Assembly: GCA_003220225.1 (NCBI GenBank)
Contig: QHRU01000051.1
Coordinates: 42,510-106,509, forward strand
From: Candidatus Rokuibacteriota bacterium
Lineage (GTDB): Bacteria > Methylomirabilota > Methylomirabilia > Rokubacteriales > CSP1-6
DNA length: 64,000 bases
Direction of reading: 5' to 3'
Under the pieces are notes generated by a model. It saw only the letters and a program-made list of their open reading frames with translations, did no database searches and had not been told where the DNA came from. The translations under genes and the position numbers were made by a program. Position 1 is the first letter of the stretch. Each line of letters begins with the position of its first letter. Shown here one piece after another: positions 60,598 through 64,000 of the stretch.

Positions 60598-61047
60598 ATG
60601 GCGCGCTTGACGATCAATGGCAAAACGCTCGAGGTCAACGTCAATCCCAGCACGCCCCTGTTATGGGCGATCCGTGAGCAGGTGGGTCTCACCGGCACCA
60701 AGTACGGCTGCGGTATCGCGCAATGCGGCGCCTGTACGGTGCACCTCGACGGCGCCGCGGTCCGCTCCTGCGTGCTGCCCGTTGCCGCCGCCGAGGGCAA
60801 GAAGATCACCACCATCGAAGGCCTGGCCAACGGCGGGGCCCTGAACAAGGTGCAGAAGGCCTGGCTCGACCACGAGGTCCCGCAGTGCGGCTACTGCCAG
60901 TCGGGCATGATCATGGCGGTGGCGGCGCTCCTGAAGGAGAAGCCGAAGCCGACCGACGCCGAGATCGACGCGAGGATCACCAACATCTGTCGGTGTGGAA
61001 CCTTCCAGCAGGTGCGTGAGGCCATCCACGCAGCGGCGAAGGCATAA
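60598..61047 (+). CDS. (2Fe-2S) subunit of an isoquinoline 1-oxidoreductase-type Mo enzyme
   Basis: The 149-residue product contains the two clusters of Mo-hydroxylase small subunits: plant-type ferredoxin C38, C43, C46, C58 ([14 protein letters not shown]) and the helical cluster C97, C100, C131, C133 (CGYCQSG, NICRCGT). It passes electrons from the Mo centre to an acceptor. Start ATG 60598 with GGGAGGGAAG upstream. It lies 12 nt before the large subunit gene. The two-subunit arrangement without a FAD subunit is the hallmark of the Ior group. Confidence 0.93.
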   Translation: MARLTINGKTLEVNVNPSTPLLWAIREQVGLTGTKYGCGIAQCGACTVHLDGAAVRSCVLPVAAAEGKKITTIEGLANGGALNKVQKAWLDHEVPQCGYCQSGMIMAVAALLKEKPKPTDAEIDARITNICRCGTFQQVREAIHAAAKA

Positions 61048-61059
61048 GGGGGCCGCGCC

Positions 61060-63240
61060 ATGATCACCAGGACTCCGAAGCTCAATCGTCGCTCTTTCGT
61101 CATCGGCAGCGCCGCCGCCGGCGCCGGGCTCGCTCTCGGCCTCAAGATCCCGTTCGGCGCGAGCGTCGTGCGCGCCCAGGACGGCTCGCCCGAAGTGAAC
61201 GCCTGGGTGGTCATCCGCCCGGACGACACGGTCGTGATCCGGATCGCGCGCTCCGAGATGGGGCAGGGGACGCTCACGGGCCTCGCCCAGATGGTCGCCG
61301 AGGAGCTCGAGTGCGACTGGTCGAAGGTGAAGACCGAGTATCCGACGCCCGGCCAGAGCGTGAAGCGCAAGCGCGCGTGGGGTGACTTCTCCACGGGCGG
61401 CAGCCGCGGCATCCGCGACTCGCACCAGTACGTCCGCGAGGGCGGCGCCACCGCGCGGATCATGCTGATCCAGGCCGCTGCCAACGCGTGGAACGTGCCG
61501 GCCTCCGAGTGCAGCGCGAGCAACAGCGTGATCACGCACAAGCCGTCGGGCCGCAAAACCACCTACGGCAAGGTGGCGGAAGCCGCCGCCAAGCTCACGC
61601 AGCCGGAAAAGCCGACCCTCAAGGACCCGACGGAGTGGAAGCTGATCGGCAAGTCCGTCAAGCGTCTGGACACGATCGACAAGCTGACGGGCAAGCAAGT
61701 CTACGGCTTTGATCTGAAGCTCCCCGGCATGCTCAACGCCTCGATCAAGGACTGTCCCGTGTTCGGCGGCAAGGTGAAGAGCTACGAGGCCGCAAAGGTC
61801 ACTGGCATGCCGGGCGTCCGCCACGTGGTGAAAGTCGGCGACTCCGCGGTGGCCGTGGTGGCCGATACGTGGTGGCAGGCCAAGACCGCGCTCGACGCGC
61901 TGCCGATCGTCTGGGACGAGGGCGAGAACGCGAAGGTGTCGAGCGCCTCGATCGCGGCGATGCTCAAGGAGGGCCTCGACGCCGACCAGGCCTTCGTGGC
62001 CAACCAGAACGGCGACGTCAAGGCCGCCATCGCGGGCGCGGCGAAGAAGATCGAAGCCGTCTACGCCTATCCGTTCCAGAACCACGCGCCGATGGAGCCG
62101 ATGAACGCGACGGCGAAGTACACGCCAGACCGCTGCGAGGTCTGGGTGCCCACGCAGAACGGCGAGGCCGCGTTCGCGGCGACGCTGGCGGCGTCGGGGC
62201 TGCCGGCCGACAAGTGCGAGGTGTACAAGATCAACCTCGGCGGCGGGTTCGGGCGGCGCGGCGCCTTCCACGACTACGTGACCCAGGCCGTCCTGATCGC
62301 CAAGCAGATGCCCGGCACGCCGGTGAAGCTGCTGTGGACCCGCGAGGAGGACATGCAGCACGGCCGGTATCACCCGGTCATGCAGTGCAAGCTGGTGGGC
62401 GCGTTCGATGCCGGCAACAACCTCACCGGCCTGCACATGCGGCTGTCGGGGCAATCGATCCTCACCGCGGTGCGGCCGGAAGCCCTCCAGCAGGGCAAGG
62501 ACCCGCTGGTGTTCCAGGGGCTCAACCCGGGCGGTGACTTCGCCTTCGGCTACAGCGTGCCGAATCTCTTGATCGACCACGCGATGCGCAACACGCACGT
62601 GCCGCCGGGGTTCTGGCGCGGCGTGAACATCAACCAGAACGCGATCTTCCTCGAATGCTTCATGGACGAGATGGCCCACGCCGCCGGCCAGGACCCGCTG
62701 GAGTTCCGGCGCAAGCTGATGAGCAAGCATCCCAAGCACCTCGCGGTGCTGAACGCGGTGGCCGACCGCGCGGGCTGGGGCAAGCCGGCGCCGCGGGGCG
62801 TGTATCGCGGGCTGGCGCACATGCACTCGTTCGCCAGCTACGTGGCGGCGTGCGCGGAGATCTCCGTCAAGGACGGCGACAAGGTGAAGATCCATCGCAT
62901 CGTCGCCGCGACCGATTGCGGCTATGCCGTCAACCCGGCGCAGATCGAGCGGCAGATCGCCGGCTCGTTCGTCTACGGGTTGTCCGGGCTGTTCATGGAG
63001 GAGTGCACGGTCAAGGACGGCTACATCGAGCAGACCAACTTCAACACCTACGACTCGATGCGGATCGCGCAGATGCCGAAGGTCGAGTCGATCATCATGG
63101 CGTCCGGCGGATTCTGGGGCGGCGTCGGCGAGCCGACGATCTGCGTGGCGGCGCCGGCGGTTCTCAACGCGTTCTTCGCCGCGACCGGCAAGCGCATCCG
63201 CACGTTCCCGCTGAAGAACCACGGCATCACGCTGGTGTAG
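61060..63240 (+). CDS. Periplasmic molybdopterin large subunit, isoquinoline 1-oxidoreductase beta-like
   Basis: The product has 726 residues. Twin-arginine signal NRRSFVIGSAAAGAGLALGL, so the holoenzyme is exported folded with its small subunit. Mo-cofactor motifs: RSEMGQGTLTGLAQMVAEEL, YPFQNHAPMEPMNATAKYTP, KINLGGGFGRRGAFHDYVTQ, PPGFWRGVNINQNAIFLECF and the catalytic glutamate in GGVGEPTICVAAPAV (E691). Such enzymes hydroxylate N-heterocycles or oxidise aldehydes and reduce cytochromes rather than NAD. The cytochrome c gene 3 nt downstream is the likely electron acceptor. Confidence 0.93.
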   Translation: MITRTPKLNRRSFVIGSAAAGAGLALGLKIPFGASVVRAQDGSPEVNAWVVIRPDDTVVIRIARSEMGQGTLTGLAQMVAEELECDWSKVKTEYPTPGQSVKRKRAWGDFSTGGSRGIRDSHQYVREGGATARIMLIQAAANAWNVPASECSASNSVITHKPSGRKTTYGKVAEAAAKLTQPEKPTLKDPTEWKLIGKSVKRLDTIDKLTGKQVYGFDLKLPGMLNASIKDCPVFGGKVKSYEAAKVTGMPGVRHVVKVGDSAVAVVADTWWQAKTALDALPIVWDEGENAKVSSASIAAMLKEGLDADQAFVANQNGDVKAAIAGAAKKIEAVYAYPFQNHAPMEPMNATAKYTPDRCEVWVPTQNGEAAFAATLAASGLPADKCEVYKINLGGGFGRRGAFHDYVTQAVLIAKQMPGTPVKLLWTREEDMQHGRYHPVMQCKLVGAFDAGNNLTGLHMRLSGQSILTAVRPEALQQGKDPLVFQGLNPGGDFAFGYSVPNLLIDHAMRNTHVPPGFWRGVNINQNAIFLECFMDEMAHAAGQDPLEFRRKLMSKHPKHLAVLNAVADRAGWGKPAPRGVYRGLAHMHSFASYVAACAEISVKDGDKVKIHRIVAATDCGYAVNPAQIERQIAGSFVYGLSGLFMEECTVKDGYIEQTNFNTYDSMRIAQMPKVESIIMASGGFWGGVGEPTICVAAPAVLNAFFAATGKRIRTFPLKNHGITLV

Positions 63241-63243
63241 ACG

Positions 63244-63534
63244 ATGGGCAGGACCCTGGCCGCTGCGATCGGGATCGCCTCGATCGCAGCGGCCGCGGTG
63301 GCGTCGGCGGAGCCGCCGGCGGGCGCCGCGTCGTGCTCGGGCTGCCATCCCGCCTCGACACGGGTGACGTCGCCCGTGCCGCGGCTGGCCGGGCTCGATC
63401 GGGCCGCGATTGTGAGAGCCATGCAGGACTTCCGCTCGGGGCAACGGGCCGCCACCGTCATGGACCGGATCGCCAAGGGCTTCACCGACGAGGAGATCCA
63501 GGCGATCGCCGCCTGGTACGCCACGCAGAAGTGA
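63244..63534 (+). CDS. Small class I cytochrome c
   Basis: The product has 96 residues, with a signal peptide (LAAAIGIASIAAAAVASA) and a single haem motif CSGCH at 31-35; the distal methionine is probably in AATVMDRI. The helix FTDEEIQAIAAWYATQK closes the fold. It could accept electrons from the Ior-type enzyme and/or form the haem subunit of the flavocytochrome c encoded next, whose GTG start overlaps its stop by 4 nt. The tight spacing (3 nt upstream, -4 nt downstream) indicates one operon. Confidence 0.9.
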   Translation: MGRTLAAAIGIASIAAAAVASAEPPAGAASCSGCHPASTRVTSPVPRLAGLDRAAIVRAMQDFRSGQRAATVMDRIAKGFTDEEIQAIAAWYATQK

Positions 63535-64000
63535 AGGCCGGCCGGCGCGAATTCCTGAAGCTCGGCCTCGCCGCTTCGACCGCGCTCATTCCCCTTCCGA
63601 CGTTCGCGCAGGGCGCGCCTGCGCGCGTGGTGGTGGTCGGCGGAGGTTTCGCCGGCGCGACCTCCGCGCGCGCCCTCCGCCAGGCGGACCCGCGCATCGC
63701 CGTGACCCTGGTCGAGGCGAACGCAACCTTCACCGCGTGCCCGTTCAGCAACGCCGTGATCGGCGGGCTGCGCGAGCTGAGCGCGCAGCAGTTCACGTAC
63801 GACCGCGTCGCCGCCGACGGCATCGTCGTCGCCCGCACGACCGCGACCGCGGTGGACGCGCAGGCGCGAACGGTCACGCTGGCGGACGGCGCGCGCCTGT
63901 CCTATGACCGGCTTGTGCTGGCGCCCGGCATCGACATTCGCTGGGGCGCGCTGCCGGGTTACGACGAGGCGGCGGCCGCGGAGATACCGCACGCCTGGCG
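63531..64000 (+). CDS. fccB: Sulfide dehydrogenase flavoprotein subunit, FccB/SoxF-like (5' part)
   Basis: The gene runs off the right edge after 156 codons. It has a Tat signal (GRREFLKLGLAASTALIPL), FAD motif VVVVGGGFAGATSARALRQA (33-52), and TFTACPFSNAVIGGLRELS, which contains the flavocytochrome c active-site cysteine (C70). LSYDRLVLAPGIDIRWGALP then GYDEAAAAEIPHAW matches FccB closely. FccAB oxidises sulfide to sulfur and reduces its cytochrome. It overlaps the cytochrome gene (GTGA). The function call is strong, although the C-terminal half cannot be seen. Confidence 0.87.
   Translation, partial: MKAGRREFLKLGLAASTALIPLPTFAQGAPARVVVVGGGFAGATSARALRQADPRIAVTLVEANATFTACPFSNAVIGGLRELSAQQFTYDRVAADGIVVARTTATAVDAQARTVTLADGARLSYDRLVLAPGIDIRWGALPGYDEAAAAEIPHAW

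Noticed and set aside
60661..63444. Minus-strand frame of more than 900 codons opposite the Mo-hydroxylase genes
   Set aside because: His/Arg/Asp-rich composition without motifs; it is the mirror of the strongly supported plus-strand genes.

Overview
This window is a very GC-rich, gene-dense stretch of a bacterial chromosome. Genes lie on both strands, many overlap by the ATGA/GTGA type, and there are no rRNA, tRNA, phage, IS or CRISPR features. The content resembles environmental soil or subsurface bacteria such as Candidatus Rokubacteria (Methylomirabilota): many amidohydrolase-2 enzymes, LLM flavin oxidoreductases, Rieske oxygenases, solute-binding-protein transporters, molybdenum hydroxylases and Tat-exported proteins. 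That placement is an inference from gene content and style, not a demonstrated taxonomy.

Layout. 1-2.6 kb: end of a 2-oxo-acid dehydrogenase operon (E1-beta tail, threonine aldolase, E2). 2.7-6.2 kb: orphan response regulator, small membrane protein, two lipoproteins, MFS exporter and an unknown protein. 6.5-9.7 kb: ring-hydroxylating dioxygenase alpha/beta pair, a secreted Gly/His/Pro-rich protein and a beta-hydroxyacid dehydrogenase. 9.7-17.2 kb: broken aspartyl protease, LysA-like decarboxylase, amidohydrolase, FAH-family hydrolase, a second Rieske oxygenase, a lipoprotein hydrolase and a ThDP enzyme. 17.3-18.1 kb: VapBC-type toxin-antitoxin pair. 18.1-27.2 kb: amidohydrolase, LVIVD-type secreted protein, a family-5 binding protein, a complete sugar-type ABC importer minus its ATPase, and an amidase. 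27.2-32.6 kb: a truncated CoA-transferase remnant, TPR protein, 2OG oxygenase, EthD-like protein, RidA, a probable selenocysteine-containing AhpD/CMD protein and a serine hydrolase. 32.6-41.7 kb: amidohydrolase, two LLM oxidoreductases, TauD-like oxygenase, Baeyer-Villiger-type monooxygenase, LuxR regulator with two trypsin-like proteases, an EamA transporter and a cupin. 41.8-44.7 kb: MBL hydrolase, a lower-GC DUF6338-like cassette with a 31-residue proline-rich microprotein, and an LLM oxidoreductase. 44.7-52.6 kb: an operon combining an SDR, a dimethylformamidase-like enzyme and a peptide-type ABC importer. 52.6-60.5 kb: molybdenum hydroxylase large subunit, amidohydrolase, 5'-3' exonuclease, cyclase, DAO-type oxidase and a deiminase-like protein. 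60.6-64 kb: periplasmic isoquinoline-1-oxidoreductase-type enzyme, cytochrome c and the start of a flavocytochrome c sulfide dehydrogenase flavoprotein.

Functionally the window reads as catabolic accessory content: importers for small organic solutes placed beside amidases, amidohydrolases, oxygenases and Mo-hydroxylases. The most notable single signal is the CMD/AhpD-like gene at 30731-31249. An in-frame TGA sits exactly at the second cysteine of a CxxC motif and is followed at the right distance by a strong hairpin, which is the signature of a selenoprotein. Other structure of note is a ~90-bp GC-rich double-hairpin repeat found immediately after two unrelated stop codons, conserved TATACTCACC and CATTGTAATCT motifs in divergent promoter regions, and two gene remnants.
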